This document shows positions 1 to 8,542 of a stretch of DNA of 64,000 nucleotides, in pieces. Origin of the DNA: Thermocaproicibacter sp036844765 (GTDB taxonomy: Bacteria; Bacillota; Clostridia; Oscillospirales; Acutalibacteraceae); assembly GCA_036844765.1 (NCBI GenBank), contig DAIUFE010000005.1, positions 9,092 through 73,091 on the forward strand, given 5' to 3'. Position 1 is the stretch's first letter; each line of letters opens with the position of its first letter. The position numbers were made by a program, and so were the translations under genes. The notes under the pieces were generated by a model. That model saw only the letters and a program-made list of their open reading frames with translations, did no database searches and had not been told where the DNA came from.

Positions 1-633
1 TCAGAAGGCTGGCGTAGGTCTCCTGCTCGTATTTCAGGCAGCACATCAGCCGGCCGCAGATGCCGGAAATCTTGACCGGGTTCAGCGAAAGGCCCTGCTC
101 CTTGGCCATCTTGATCGAAACGGGCTGGAACCCCCCGAGGAACGTGGCGCAGCAGAACGGCCGCCCGCAGACGCCGATGCCGCCCAGCATCTTCGCCTCG
201 TCGCGCACGCCGATCTGCCGCAGTTCGATCCTNNNNNNNNNNNNNNNNNNNNNNNNNNNNNNNNNNNNCCGTCCGCCGTGAAATAAAACAGGATTTTGGA
301 ATTGTCGAACGTATATTCCACGTCCACAAGCTTCATCTCCAGCTTATGGGCGGCGATTTTTTTCAGGCAGATGCGGAACGCGCTCTTCTCTTTCCGGTGG
401 TTCTCCTCGACCTTTTTCAGGTCGTCGGCACCGGCCGGGCGGATGAGCTTCTTGAGCGGCTGGACCAGGTCCTCGTCGCCGATGGTGCGGTTTTCCATCG
501 CGATCTCTCCGCACTCGACGCCGCGCGCCGTCTCCACGATCACCCGGTCTCCCTTTTTGAGAGTATTGCCGTCGGGGTCGAAATAATACACCTTCCCGAC
601 GTTTTTGAATCGGACGCCGATGACTTCCGCCAT
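1..633 (-). CDS. ricT: PSP1-domain protein RicT (YaaT), partial, with assembly gap
   Basis: The N-terminal half (MAEVIGVRFKNVGKVYYFDP) and the C-terminal part, with Cys motifs GVCGRPFCC and GICGRLMCC, match the PSP1/YaaT family. In Bacillus this protein is part of the RicA-RicF-RicT iron-sulfur complex that supports RNase Y-dependent mRNA maturation. The Ns at 233-268 split the gene, and the frames on the two sides do not match across 36 bases, so the gap size is a placeholder; family comparison suggests roughly 17 residues are missing. The gene runs off the window. It has a good AAGGAGGG ribosome site and lies 22 bases after holB, the same order as in Bacillus. Confidence 0.93.
233..268. other. 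Assembly gap (36 Ns) inside ricT
   Basis: A run of 36 undetermined bases. The reading frame of ricT upstream and downstream of the run differs, so the true distance is not 36 bases; the apparent frameshift is an artefact of the gap and not a mutation. Confidence 0.97.
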
Positions 634-655
634 AGTTCCCTCCTTCTCTCGGTTT

Positions 656-1525
656 TCAGCGGCCGGCGGCCGCCCGCAGGCCGCAGCAGCATGTGGTCTC
701 CACCATGGCCGGGTTGGCGTTGCGCTCCAGCGCGCGCCGCGCCCTTTCGGTCTCCTCCGCCATGCGCATCAGGCTCAGGCGGGTCAGCGCGCCGCCCAAG
801 GCGGCCGCGGCCTGCCGCCGGCCGGAAAGGGACGCCCTCCCCCCCGAGCGGAGCGCCAGCGCGTCGCGGAAGATCAGCGAAAGCTGCTCCAGCACGCCCT
901 GCAGGAGCCGCCGGTCCTTTTCGAGGCCGGCGAACGCGAACGCCAGCTCCGCCTCGCCCGGCACGGCGACGGCGGCGGCGATCTTCTCCGCGCGCTCCCA
1001 GTCGCCGGGCAGGGCGCCGCCGCCCACCGCGAACACCTGCACGCGCGAGCGGACGGTCGGCAGCAGCGCGGCCGCGCTGACCGTGGTCAGGATGAACAGG
1101 ACGTCCGCGGGCGGCTCCTCCAAAATCTTGAGCAGCGCGTTCTGCGAGACCTCCGACATATTCTGCACGCCGAGCAGCACGAACGCCTTGCCCGGCGCCT
1201 CGTTCGGCCGCACCCAGGCGGAGGAGCGGATGCTCCGCACGGCCTCGACCGGAAAGGCGCGCGGGTCGGCGTCGCCGTCCAGCGTGAGGATATCCGGGTG
1301 CGAGCCGGCGCGCGCCTTCACGCAGCCGGGGCAGACCCCGCAGGGTTTTTCCCCCTGCGAAACGCAGACCCGCGCCTGCGCGAGGATGCGCGCGAGCGCG
1401 GCGGTGCCGCTGCCGGGCTCGCCCTCCAGAAGGACGGCGTGCGGCGGCCTGCCCTGCCCGAACGCGAGAGCCAGGTTCCGCGCGGCGTTCCGGTCCCCTT
1501 CAAAGCCGTCGAACCGCAGGTTCAT
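656..1525 (-). CDS. holB: DNA polymerase III subunit delta'
   Basis: 289 residues of the clamp-loader AAA+ family. The P-loop region reads GEPGSGT (residues 35-41) and lacks the Walker A lysine, as expected for the ATPase-inactive delta' subunit. Four cysteines (C54, C62, C65, C68) form the zinc module. The stretch NALLKILEEPP is the usual hallmark of the family. The protein is somewhat shorter than the ~330 residues typical of Bacillus. The start overlaps the darA stop by 4 bases, and ricT follows, so the three are probably translationally coupled. Function: loads the beta clamp during replication. Confidence 0.93.
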   Translation of the reverse strand: MNLRFDGFEGDRNAARNLALAFGQGRPPHAVLLEGEPGSGTAALARILAQARVCVSQGEKPCGVCPGCVKARAGSHPDILTLDGDADPRAFPVEAVRSIRSSAWVRPNEAPGKAFVLLGVQNMSEVSQNALLKILEEPPADVLFILTTVSAAALLPTVRSRVQVFAVGGGALPGDWERAEKIAAAVAVPGEAELAFAFAGLEKDRRLLQGVLEQLSLIFRDALALRSGGRASLSGRRQAAAALGGALTRLSLMRMAEETERARRALERNANPAMVETTCCCGLRAAAGR

Positions 1526-1845
1526 AATTTTTCAAACCGCTCCACATTCAGCACAAAGACGGTCGAGCCGCCGACCGTGACCTCCACGGGATAGGCGGAG
1601 TACATCCCCATGTCCATCGTCGTGGCGTTCGGCACAAGCTGGGTTCTGCGGCGGCTCTGCTTCGAGATGATGTCGATCACCTGGTCGACCTTGTCGTCGT
1701 CGGTGCCGACGATGAAGGTCGTGTTGCCGGCTCTCAAAAAGCCGCCGGTCGTGGCGAGCTTCGTGACGGAAAAACCGTCCTTCGTCAGGGCCGAGGACAC
1801 CATGCCGCTGTCGTCGTTGCCGACGACCGCCATGATCAGTTTCAT
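1522..1845 (-). CDS. darA: Cyclic di-AMP receptor, PII-like (DarA/YaaQ/PstA)
   Basis: 107 residues matching the whole length of the DarA/PstA family: MKLIMAVVGNDDS at the N-terminus, the TTGGFLRAGNTTFIVG T-loop region, and a QSRRRTQ segment. Family members are trimeric PII-like proteins that bind cyclic di-AMP; their downstream targets are not well defined. The start has an AAGGAGGG ribosome site. It precedes holB with a 4-base overlap, as in the Bacillus yaaQ-holB-yaaT neighbourhood, although tmk and yaaR, which often accompany them, are absent here. Confidence 0.93.
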   Translation of the reverse strand: MKLIMAVVGNDDSGMVSSALTKDGFSVTKLATTGGFLRAGNTTFIVGTDDDKVDQVIDIISKQSRRRTQLVPNATTMDMGMYSAYPVEVTVGGSTVFVLNVERFEKL

Positions 1846-1905
1846 AAGGGACCCTCCTTCTGCCGAATCTTCGGTCTATCGGTATCTTTTGGAATATCTC
1901 TATTT

Positions 1906-3234
1906 TTATTTTAGCACTTTTATGGCAAAAAAGCCATAGCCGCGCAGGAAATCGGCCGCTTCCGCCGTGACGCGCTCCCCCGGCATCACGACGGGCACGC
2001 CGGGCGGGCACGGGCAGGCCGCCTCCGCCGCGACCCGGCCTACGGCCCCGGGCAGGGGCACGGTCTCCGATTCGGCCAGCAGCGCCTCGCGCAGGCCGGC
2101 CGCAACGGGCGGCAGGGGCGGCAGGATCCGCTCCCCTTCCGGCAGCGGGCGCCCCGGGGGCAGCGCCGCCACGGCGGTCCGGAGCCGCGCGAAGTCCTCG
2201 TCGGTGTTGAACGGGGTGGCGATCAGCACCACAAAGGCGCGGTCGGCGTATTCCGGCTCGACCCCCGCGGCGCGGAGCCGCTCCGCCGCCTGAACGCCGG
2301 TCAGGCCGACCGCCGCGGTGTCCAGCGCGAGGCGCGTGGGGTCGCACTTCCCCGCGGGCGGAAGGATGCCCCGCGAAAGGGCGAACGCGCGGATCGCCCC
2401 CACCTTTTCCTGAAGCGGGGCGAACGCGCCGGGGTGCGCCCGAAGCCAGGCCCGTGCGAGGTCCAGCGAGGCCAGCACGGGGTAGGACGGGCTGGTGGAG
2501 CCGAACAGCGCCATCGCCCGTTTTGCGTCCGCGGCATAGCGCGCGTCGGCGATGTTCAGCCACGCGCCGCCGGTCAGCACCCCGAGCGTCTTGTGGGCGG
2601 AATCGGCGGTCATCGCCGCGCCGAAGCGCAGCGGGTGCAGAACCGGGTCGGTGAACATCAGGTGCGCGCCGTGGGCGCAGTCCGCCAGCAGCGGGATCCC
2701 CCGCGCCCGGCACGCGGCGGCGACCGGCGCGAGGTCCATCAGGCGGCCGTAGTAATCCGGGCTCGTGACATAGACCGCGGCGATGCCGGGGCTCGCCGCC
2801 GCGGCCCGCGCCGCGGCCCCCGGCATCGTCCAGACCGGCTCCAGCCCCAGCAGGGCCATGGCGTTCACGGCGCTGCGGTGGATCACGCGGGAGCAGAGGA
2901 TCTTCCCCCCGCGCGGCGCGGCCAGGCGCAGCATGGCCTGGATGCAGAGCGTGCATCCGTCCGCGGAAAAGCAGGTGCGCGCAGTGCCGAACAGCTCGGC
3001 GGCCCTGCGCTCGGCTTCCAGGATCGGCCCGGAATCATCGTAGAGGCTGCCGGTGTCCGGCAGCTCCGTAAAATCGAGGGAAAGCAGGTCGCGGGGCAGG
3101 GCTGCGGGGCTGTTCCTGTGGCCGGGCGTATGGAACGGGGCGCGCCCCTTCTCCCGGTGGCGCACCAGCGCCGCATAGAGGGGCGCGTCCGCGCTTTCCG
3201 GCATCCCGCTCCGCTCGTCCGGGCGGGGACTCAT
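1906..3234 (-). CDS. Orn/Lys/Arg decarboxylase-family PLP enzyme (YaaO-like)
   Basis: 442 residues of PLP-dependent fold type I. The Schiff-base lysine is K215 in SAHKTLGVL, and the cofactor Asp/His pair is in LADCAHGAH (D185, H188). FHTPGHR near residue 35 is the N-terminal signature of this decarboxylase family. Substrate (arginine, lysine or ornithine) cannot be told from sequence. Members next to darA/holB resemble Bacillus YaaO. The start overlaps the stop of the upstream LytR-type gene by 4 bases, so it is cotranscribed with it. Confidence 0.88.
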   Translation of the reverse strand: MSPRPDERSGMPESADAPLYAALVRHREKGRAPFHTPGHRNSPAALPRDLLSLDFTELPDTGSLYDDSGPILEAERRAAELFGTARTCFSADGCTLCIQAMLRLAAPRGGKILCSRVIHRSAVNAMALLGLEPVWTMPGAAARAAAASPGIAAVYVTSPDYYGRLMDLAPVAAACRARGIPLLADCAHGAHLMFTDPVLHPLRFGAAMTADSAHKTLGVLTGGAWLNIADARYAADAKRAMALFGSTSPSYPVLASLDLARAWLRAHPGAFAPLQEKVGAIRAFALSRGILPPAGKCDPTRLALDTAAVGLTGVQAAERLRAAGVEPEYADRAFVVLIATPFNTDEDFARLRTAVAALPPGRPLPEGERILPPLPPVAAGLREALLAESETVPLPGAVGRVAAEAACPCPPGVPVVMPGERVTAEAADFLRGYGFFAIKVLK

Positions 3235-4289
3235 TCGGAGGCTCCGCTCGTCAGGCCGTTTTCATAAATGAACCCGATCAGGCTTTTTCTGCTCAGATCC
3301 AGATCCGGGACCAGCACGGAAGACGGCTTGGTGTCGTGGCCGAGGATGATCTCCTCGGGCTGATATTCGCCGTCGGCCGGCACGCGGTACGAACTGACCG
3401 GATAATTGAGGTAGGTCAGCGAATTCGCCGCCATTGAAAGCACTTCGTTCTTCGTCATGTTGGTGGTCACGAGATTCAGCGTGTCGGAAAGCACGCTGTA
3501 AATTTCCGGCAGGTTCGATTTCTTCATCTTTTCGACGAGACTCTGGAAAACCTTGCGCTGGCGCAGCGTGCGCTCCTGGTCGTCGCCGATGTCGCGGATG
3601 CGCGCGTAATAGAGGGCCTGCTTGCCGCTCAGCACGTTCTCCCCCGGGCGGACCCGCTTCTTGTCGCCGGAATACCGGTTGATCAGATCGGCCTCGGTGC
3701 GGCCGTACTTGTCTTTTCTGTCCGTCAGCGTGATCGTCACGCCGCCGACGCGGTCGATGATCTGGGGAAACGCCTTATAATTGATAATCACGAACCGGTC
3801 GAGGTCGACGCCGAAGTTGGCCTCGATGGTGGAGACGACCTTTTTCGCCCCGTCGGCCCCGCTGCCGGCAAGGCTGTAGGCGGCGTTGAGCCGGTTGCTG
3901 CCGATGCCCGGGATGGCGACGTAAAGGTCGCGCATGAACGAGGTCACCTTCAGCTTTTTATGCCGCGTGTCGACCGAGACAAGCATCATGCTGTCGCTGC
4001 GGCCGGAATCGTTTTTCTGGTAATCGTCCGAGCCGAGCAGCAGGATGTTCGTGACGGCTTCGTCGTGGTACAGGCCGCCCACCAGGCCCGGCTCCCCCGA
4101 CGCGGGCGCGCTCTCGTTCCCCTGCGGGAACAGCGGGACGGCCGGGGCTTCGGACTCCCCGTCCCCGACATAATTGATTTTTCCGAAAAGCCGGTCGGCG
4201 TAGATGCAGCCGACCCCCGCCACAACCAGCAGCAGGCTGACGACCAGAATACACAGATTTCGTATCAGAATCAGCTTTTTACTTTTCAT
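3231..4289 (-). CDS. LytR-CpsA-Psr family cell-wall ligase
   Basis: 352 residues: short cytoplasmic tail, one transmembrane segment (about residues 9-30), then an extracytoplasmic LCP domain from about residue 78. Conserved acidic and arginine sites are visible in GSDDY, GRSDSMMLVSVD, FMRDLYV and RLNAAYSLAG. LCP enzymes transfer undecaprenyl-linked glycopolymers such as teichoic acids to peptidoglycan. The start at MKSKKL was chosen because GGGGA lies 9 bases upstream; a second ATG three codons earlier is too close to that site. The frame remains open upstream through the tandem hairpin array, but that part is low-complexity repeat and not protein. A promoter lies about 0.5 kb upstream. Confidence 0.9.
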   Translation of the reverse strand: MKSKKLILIRNLCILVVSLLLVVAGVGCIYADRLFGKINYVGDGESEAPAVPLFPQGNESAPASGEPGLVGGLYHDEAVTNILLLGSDDYQKNDSGRSDSMMLVSVDTRHKKLKVTSFMRDLYVAIPGIGSNRLNAAYSLAGSGADGAKKVVSTIEANFGVDLDRFVIINYKAFPQIIDRVGGVTITLTDRKDKYGRTEADLINRYSGDKKRVRPGENVLSGKQALYYARIRDIGDDQERTLRQRKVFQSLVEKMKKSNLPEIYSVLSDTLNLVTTNMTKNEVLSMAANSLTYLNYPVSSYRVPADGEYQPEEIILGHDTKPSSVLVPDLDLSRKSLIGFIYENGLTSGASE

Positions 4290-4324
4290 GGCTCTCATTC
4301 CCCGGTTTTTTGTTCCGTCCCCGT

Positions 4325-4763
4325 CCCCGCGGTGCGCATCCGGCGGCTCCGGCCAAATTGCAAAGCTTTTGTTTCTTCCCCGCCTCCGGCGGGGAAGAAG
4401 CCGCTCCCATGTTCCCCGCGGCGCGCATCCGGCGGGTCCGGCCGAATTGCAAAGCTTTTGCTTCTTCCCCGCCTCCGGCGGGGAAGAAGCCGCTCCCATG
4501 TTCCCCGCGGCACGCATCCGGCGGCTCCGGCCAAATTGCAAAGCTTTGGCCTCTTCTTCCCCGCCTCCGGCGGGGAAGAAGCCGCTTCCATGTTCCCCGC
4601 GGCGCGCATCCGGCGGGTCCGGCCGAATTGCAGAGCTTTTATTTCTTCCCCGCCTTCGGCGGGGAAGAAGCCGCTCCCATGTCCCCGCGGCGTGCATCCG
4701 GCGGCTCCAGCCGAATTGCAGAGCTTTGGCCTCTTCTCCCCCGCCTTCGGCGGGGGAGAAGAG
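4325..4763. repeat. Tandem array of five ~90-bp hairpin repeats in the leader of the LCP gene
   Basis: Five copies, beginning near 4325, 4414, 4503, 4595 and 4683, with periods of 89, 89, 92 and 88 bp. Each unit contains a CCCCGCGG start, an AATTGCARAGCTTT segment, and a hairpin of the type TTCTTCCCCGCC-nnn-GGCGGGGAAGAA. Copies 1, 3 and 5 share GGCTCC while 2 and 4 share GGGTCC, which suggests expansion as a dimer. The array lies between the promoter at 4823-4851 and the LCP start, so the transcript would carry five stable hairpins. The hairpin core resembles that of the dispersed palindromes elsewhere in the window. Confidence 0.93.
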
Positions 4764-4822
4764 ATTTTCAGTTCTCCATCACGGCCGGAATTGCGATCGA
4801 ATCTGCAAAAACCTATTGTAGT

Positions 4823-4851
4823 AGTATATACCGTTTTCCGCCAAAAGTAAA
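4823..4851 (-). promoter_or_regulatory. Promoter of the LCP-decarboxylase-darA-holB-ricT cluster
   Basis: On the minus strand TTTACT (-35) and TATACT (-10) are separated by 17 bases. It lies between the terminator of the glutamate synthase genes and the tandem hairpin array, giving a leader of about 0.5 kb. Confidence 0.6.
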
Positions 4852-4864
4852 TGAAAATTACATA

Positions 4865-4897
4865 AAAACGGGCCGTGCGCACACGCACAGCCCGTTT
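4865..4897 (-). terminator. Terminator after the glutamate synthase genes
   Basis: On the minus strand a hairpin with AACGGGC...GCCCGTT outer arms and GTGCG/CGCAC inner arms is followed by TTTTATG, directly after the stop at 4910. Confidence 0.8.
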
Positions 4898-4909
4898 GCG
4901 GAAAGATCG

Positions 4910-5635
4910 TCAGTTGAAGGTATAAAGCGCCCGGTAGGGATTTTTCGTGTTCGGTTTCAGCACGAAGAACGGCTCTTCCATCACCGTCCGCTTCGGGATG
5001 CCGAAGCAGGCGCAGAACTCGTCCAGGACCCCGCCGATGCCCGCGATCTCCTCCGCGGTCGCCGGCGCCGCCGCGACCTGGGCGGGCAGGTCGGCGGGGA
5101 GCCGCCGGCAGCGCAGGATCATCCGCCCGCCGTGCATGCCGGCGCAGCAGAGGTTGCCCACGGGGGCCTTTCCGCCCGAGCGCAGGCCGAGCACGACGAT
5201 GGTGCCGCCCGCCTGGTACTCGCCGAGGAAGCTGCCCGCCGCGCCGCCCACGACGATCAGCGGCTGCTGGTCGCGGTAGGCCTTCATATGGATGCCGACG
5301 CGGTAGCCCGCGTCGTCGCGCACGAAGATTTTGCCGCCGCGCATGGAATAGCCCGTGGCGTCGCCGCTGGAGCCCTCCACCACGATGGCGCCGGCGTTCA
5401 TGGTATCGCCCGTCTGGTCCTGCGCGTTGCCCCGCACGCGGATGGCCCCGCCGTCCAGATAGCAGCCGAGGGCGTTGCCCGGCACGCCGCGCAGGAGCAG
5501 GGACTTCCCGCTCATGCCCGCGCCGATATACCGCTGGCCCAGGCAGTTCTCCACTTCGATCTCCGGGTCCCGCGCCGAGCGGATCTCCCCGTTGAGCTGC
5601 CGGAAATTTTTCCCCTTCGCATCGATCCGTATCAT
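4910..5635 (-). CDS. Glutamate synthase, GXGXG (alpha-subunit C-terminal) domain protein
   Basis: 241 residues made largely of the right-handed GXGXG beta-helix domain, with repeated G-x-x-x-G turns (GNALGCYLDGGAIRVRG, TGYSMRGGKIFVRDDAG), corresponding to the third domain of the GltB large subunit. It is the last of three genes that together encode a split glutamate synthase. The ATG before IRIDAKGKNF was preferred because GGGGGAG lies about 7 bases upstream; an ATG six codons earlier would overlap the preceding gene. A terminator follows. Confidence 0.85.
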   Translation of the reverse strand: MIRIDAKGKNFRQLNGEIRSARDPEIEVENCLGQRYIGAGMSGKSLLLRGVPGNALGCYLDGGAIRVRGNAQDQTGDTMNAGAIVVEGSSGDATGYSMRGGKIFVRDDAGYRVGIHMKAYRDQQPLIVVGGAAGSFLGEYQAGGTIVVLGLRSGGKAPVGNLCCAGMHGGRMILRCRRLPADLPAQVAAAPATAEEIAGIGGVLDEFCACFGIPKRTVMEEPFFVLKPNTKNPYRALYTFN

Positions 5636-5639
5636 CTGT

Positions 5640-7148
5640 TCACTCCCCCGCATGCTTGATGCCGAGAACCCGCAGCTCCCGGTCGTTCAGCCCCACGCCG
5701 CGCAGCATCAGGCGGTTGCCGCGGAGCGCCTCGATGGAATTGATGCCCATGCCGCCCATCATCTCCATGATCTCGTGCTTCCAGGCGGAAACGAGGTTGA
5801 CGAGGCTCCGGGTGCCGGCCTCCGGGTCCAGCCGACGGACAAGGTCGGGCCGCTGCGTGGCGATGCCCCAGTTGCACCGGCCCGCCTGGCAGGCGCGGCA
5901 CAGGTGGCACCCCAGCGCCAGCAGCGCCGCCGTGCCGATGTAGACGGCGTCCGCGCCAAGGGCGATCGCCTTGACGACGTCCGCCGAGCTGCGGATGCTT
6001 CCGCCGGCGATCAGCGAGACGCGGCTGCGGATCTTCTCCTGCCGCAGGCGCTCGTCCACGGCGGCGAGGGCCAGCTCGATGGGAATGCCCACGTTGTCGC
6101 GGATGCGCGTGGGCGCGGCGCCCGTGCCGGCCCGGAAGCCGTCGATGGCGATGATGTCCGCGCCGCTGCGGGCGATGCCGCTCGCGATGGCGGCGACGTT
6201 GTGCACGGCCGCGATCTTGACGATGATCGGCTTCCGGTACTCGGTGGCCTCTTTCAGCGAATAGACCAGCTGGCGCAGGTCCTCGATCGAATAGATGTCG
6301 TGGTGCGGCGCGGGCGAGATGGCGTCGCTCCCCTCGGGGATCATGCGGGTGCGCGAGATGTCCCCCACGATCTTGGCGCCGGGCAGGTGGCCGCCGATGC
6401 CGGGCTTCGCGCCCTGCCCGATCTTGATCTCGATCGCGGCGCCGGCCTCGAGGTATTTTTTATGCACGCCGAACCGCCCCGAGGCGACCTGGACGATGGT
6501 GTTCGGCCCGTACCGGTAAAGATTCTCGTGCAGGCCGCCCTCGCCGGTGTTGTAGTACGTGCCCAGTTCGCCCGCGGCGCGCGCGAGGCATTCGTGTGCG
6601 TTGTAGCTGATGGCGCCGTAGCTCATGGCGGAAAACAGGATCGGCACGTCGAGCACCAGCTGCGGCGGCAGGTTGTCGGTGCGGATGCGGCCGTCCGGGG
6701 TCCGCTCGATGCGGTCCGGTTTTTTGCCGAGGAACGTCCTCGTCTCCATCGGCTCGCGCAGCGGGTCGATGGAGGGGTTCGTCACCTGCGAGGCGTTCAG
6801 CAGCATCCGGTCCCAGTAGACCGGGTACGGCTTCGGGCAGCCCATCGAGGAGAGCAGCATCCCCCCGGTCTCCGCCTGGCGGTAGATCTCGTCAATCGCC
6901 TCGTTGCTCCACTGGGCGTTGAGGCGGTAGGTGTCGTCGTTTTTCACGATCTTCAGCGCGCGCTCCGGGCAGAACACGACGCAGCGGTGGCAGTTCACGC
7001 ACTTCGCCGCGTCGCTCCTCATTTTTCCGGCGGCCGCGTCGTAGGTGTGCACGCCGTTCGCGCACTGCCGCTCGCACGCCCGGCAGACCGTGCAGCGCGC
7101 GGGGTCGCGAACCACCTCGTACTCCTGGATGGTATCATGGATTCCCAT
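5640..7148 (-). CDS. Glutamate synthase, FMN-binding (central) domain with N-terminal ferredoxin domain
   Basis: 502 residues. Two 4Fe-4S sites are at C19-C22-C25-C29 and C50-C53-C56-C60. They are followed by the TIM-barrel FMN/glutamate synthase domain (KIGQGAKPGIGGHLPG; IAIDGFRAGTGAAPTR) and a C-terminal CHLCRACQAGRC cluster site of the 3Fe-4S type. The architecture is that of the archaeal-type or stand-alone GltB domain 2 proteins. The enzyme reduces 2-oxoglutarate plus ammonia (delivered from the amidotransferase gene upstream) to glutamate. It is 2 bases from the upstream amidotransferase gene and 4 bases from the downstream GXGXG gene, so the three form one transcription unit. Confidence 0.9.
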   Translation of the reverse strand: MGIHDTIQEYEVVRDPARCTVCRACERQCANGVHTYDAAAGKMRSDAAKCVNCHRCVVFCPERALKIVKNDDTYRLNAQWSNEAIDEIYRQAETGGMLLSSMGCPKPYPVYWDRMLLNASQVTNPSIDPLREPMETRTFLGKKPDRIERTPDGRIRTDNLPPQLVLDVPILFSAMSYGAISYNAHECLARAAGELGTYYNTGEGGLHENLYRYGPNTIVQVASGRFGVHKKYLEAGAAIEIKIGQGAKPGIGGHLPGAKIVGDISRTRMIPEGSDAISPAPHHDIYSIEDLRQLVYSLKEATEYRKPIIVKIAAVHNVAAIASGIARSGADIIAIDGFRAGTGAAPTRIRDNVGIPIELALAAVDERLRQEKIRSRVSLIAGGSIRSSADVVKAIALGADAVYIGTAALLALGCHLCRACQAGRCNWGIATQRPDLVRRLDPEAGTRSLVNLVSAWKHEIMEMMGGMGINSIEALRGNRLMLRGVGLNDRELRVLGIKHAGE

Positions 7149-7150
7149 AT

Positions 7151-8245
7151 TTATATCTGAACTCCCTTATTCAAAGTTACGATGACCGGCTCGCCGCCGT
7201 GCGGCGACCACAGCCGGTCAAGGTCCGGCTCCACCGCGCGCACGGCGCACTCCTCGCTCGCCACATAGACGGTGTCGCCCTTTTCGCCCACCACCATGCT
7301 GCGCAGCTTGAGCCGGTCGTTCAGCGCCATCATGCCGCCGGAAAAGCCGACCAGGATCGAAAACGGCCCCGTGATCAGCAGGCTGGAAAATACGTTCCTC
7401 AGATAGGTGTAATACCGCTTTTTCTCCGCCGGCATCGCGGCGATCTCGCTCCAGAACGGCGCGGCGATCACATCGGCGGTCTCCTTCAGGCTCAGGCCGC
7501 TGCGGCGGTTGAGGTAGTCGATGATATAGGTGATGACCTCGGTGTCCGTCAGCAGCGTGCAGCCGTAGCCGTACATCTCGATGAACCGGCGGTTCGCGTC
7601 GTAGGAGGAGATCTCCCCGTTGTGGACGACGGAATAGTCCAGCAGCGCGAACGGGTGGGCGCCGCCCCACCAGCCCGGCGTGTTGGTCGGGTAGCGGCCG
7701 TGGGCCGTCCAGCAGTAACCCTCGTACTCCTCCAGCCGGTAGAACCGGCCCACGTCCTCGGGGAAGCCGACGGCTTTGAAAACGCCCATGTTTTTGCCGC
7801 TGCTGAACACATAGGCCCCGCGCACCTGCGTGTTCACCTTCATCACGAAACGCGCGACGAACTCCCGCTCGTCCAGGCCCGCGTCCTCCAGCAGCTTGCG
7901 GAACGGCAGGCCGAAATAGCGCCATACGGCGGGCGCGTCGGTGATCTCCGGCACCCGGCGCGTGGGGATCTTCTCCGCCGCGGACACGTCGAAGGCCGAG
8001 CGGAGAAGCCTCTCGCACTCGTCCTGCGCGCGCCTGCTGTCGTAAAACACGTGCAGCGCGTAGAGGTCCTTCTGCTTCGGATAGATGCCGTAGGCCGCGA
8101 AGCCGCCGCCCAGGCCGTTGGAGCGGTCGTGCATCACGGCGATGGACCGGATGGCCGGCCCGCCGTTGATTTTGCGCCCGCTCCGTGAAAAGATCCCCGC
8201 GATGGCGCACCCCGAGGGGATCCTTGTCCCGCCTTCATATTGCAT
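7151..8245 (-). CDS. Glutamate synthase, class II glutamine amidotransferase domain protein
   Basis: 364 residues with an Ntn-type glutamine amidotransferase fold. The nucleophile is expected to be C13 in IPSGCAIAGIF, so a 12-residue leader must be removed to expose it. VHNGEISSYD and the GRYPTN region match the glutamine-binding site. The strong AGGAGGAG ribosome site lies 10 bases upstream of ATG. It is the first gene of the split glutamate synthase operon, divergent from the glutamine synthetase gene, and has its own promoter. Its role is to hydrolyse glutamine and supply ammonia to the FMN-domain protein. Confidence 0.87.
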   Translation of the reverse strand: MQYEGGTRIPSGCAIAGIFSRSGRKINGGPAIRSIAVMHDRSNGLGGGFAAYGIYPKQKDLYALHVFYDSRRAQDECERLLRSAFDVSAAEKIPTRRVPEITDAPAVWRYFGLPFRKLLEDAGLDEREFVARFVMKVNTQVRGAYVFSSGKNMGVFKAVGFPEDVGRFYRLEEYEGYCWTAHGRYPTNTPGWWGGAHPFALLDYSVVHNGEISSYDANRRFIEMYGYGCTLLTDTEVITYIIDYLNRRSGLSLKETADVIAAPFWSEIAAMPAEKKRYYTYLRNVFSSLLITGPFSILVGFSGGMMALNDRLKLRSMVVGEKGDTVYVASEECAVRAVEPDLDRLWSPHGGEPVIVTLNKGVQI

Positions 8246-8349
8246 CAGAAAACCGCTCCTCCTGCATTTTCCGGATATTCCGGGCTTGCCGGGCAGTTTT
8301 CTGAAAATCTCTCTTCCAATCTGCCGGATCGCCCTTGACCCGCTTTTCT

Positions 8350-8378
8350 ATCATAGGTTCTTTTTGAAACAAAGTCAA
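8350..8378 (-). promoter_or_regulatory. Promoter of the split glutamate synthase operon
   Basis: TTGACT and TATGAT, separated by 17 bases, on the minus strand; the leader to the amidotransferase start is about 100 nt. The 408-base gene-free interval 8246-8653 holds this promoter, the divergent glnN promoter and the glnN leader hairpins. Confidence 0.82.
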
Positions 8379-8499
8379 GCAAAACTGCATATTTTATCCT
8401 TTCAAATTTCATCCATGTTGATAAAATCTAAAATTTTATGCCGAAGTCTGGATTTCTTGCAGCAATGCTCTTAATTTCCTGCATTTTGCCTCGCCGGCA

Positions 8500-8528
8500 T
8501 TGACATTTTCCCCGCCGGGCCGTATAAT
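8500..8528 (+). promoter_or_regulatory. Promoter of the glutamine synthetase gene
   Basis: Perfect TTGACA and TATAAT boxes with a 17-base spacer. Transcription should begin near 8535, only about 8 bases before a terminator-like hairpin. Confidence 0.9.
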
Positions 8529-8542
8529 GGCAAATATACAGC

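Noticed and set aside
4290..4697. N-terminal extension of the LytR-type protein through the hairpin repeats
   Set aside because: The frame stays open only because the repeat unit has no stop; the sequence is low-complexity and a good ribosome site and membrane segment begin at 4289.
4325..4763. CRISPR-like array
   Set aside because: Units are tandem with no unique spacers, the period varies (88-92 bp) with most of each unit repeated, and no cas genes are present.
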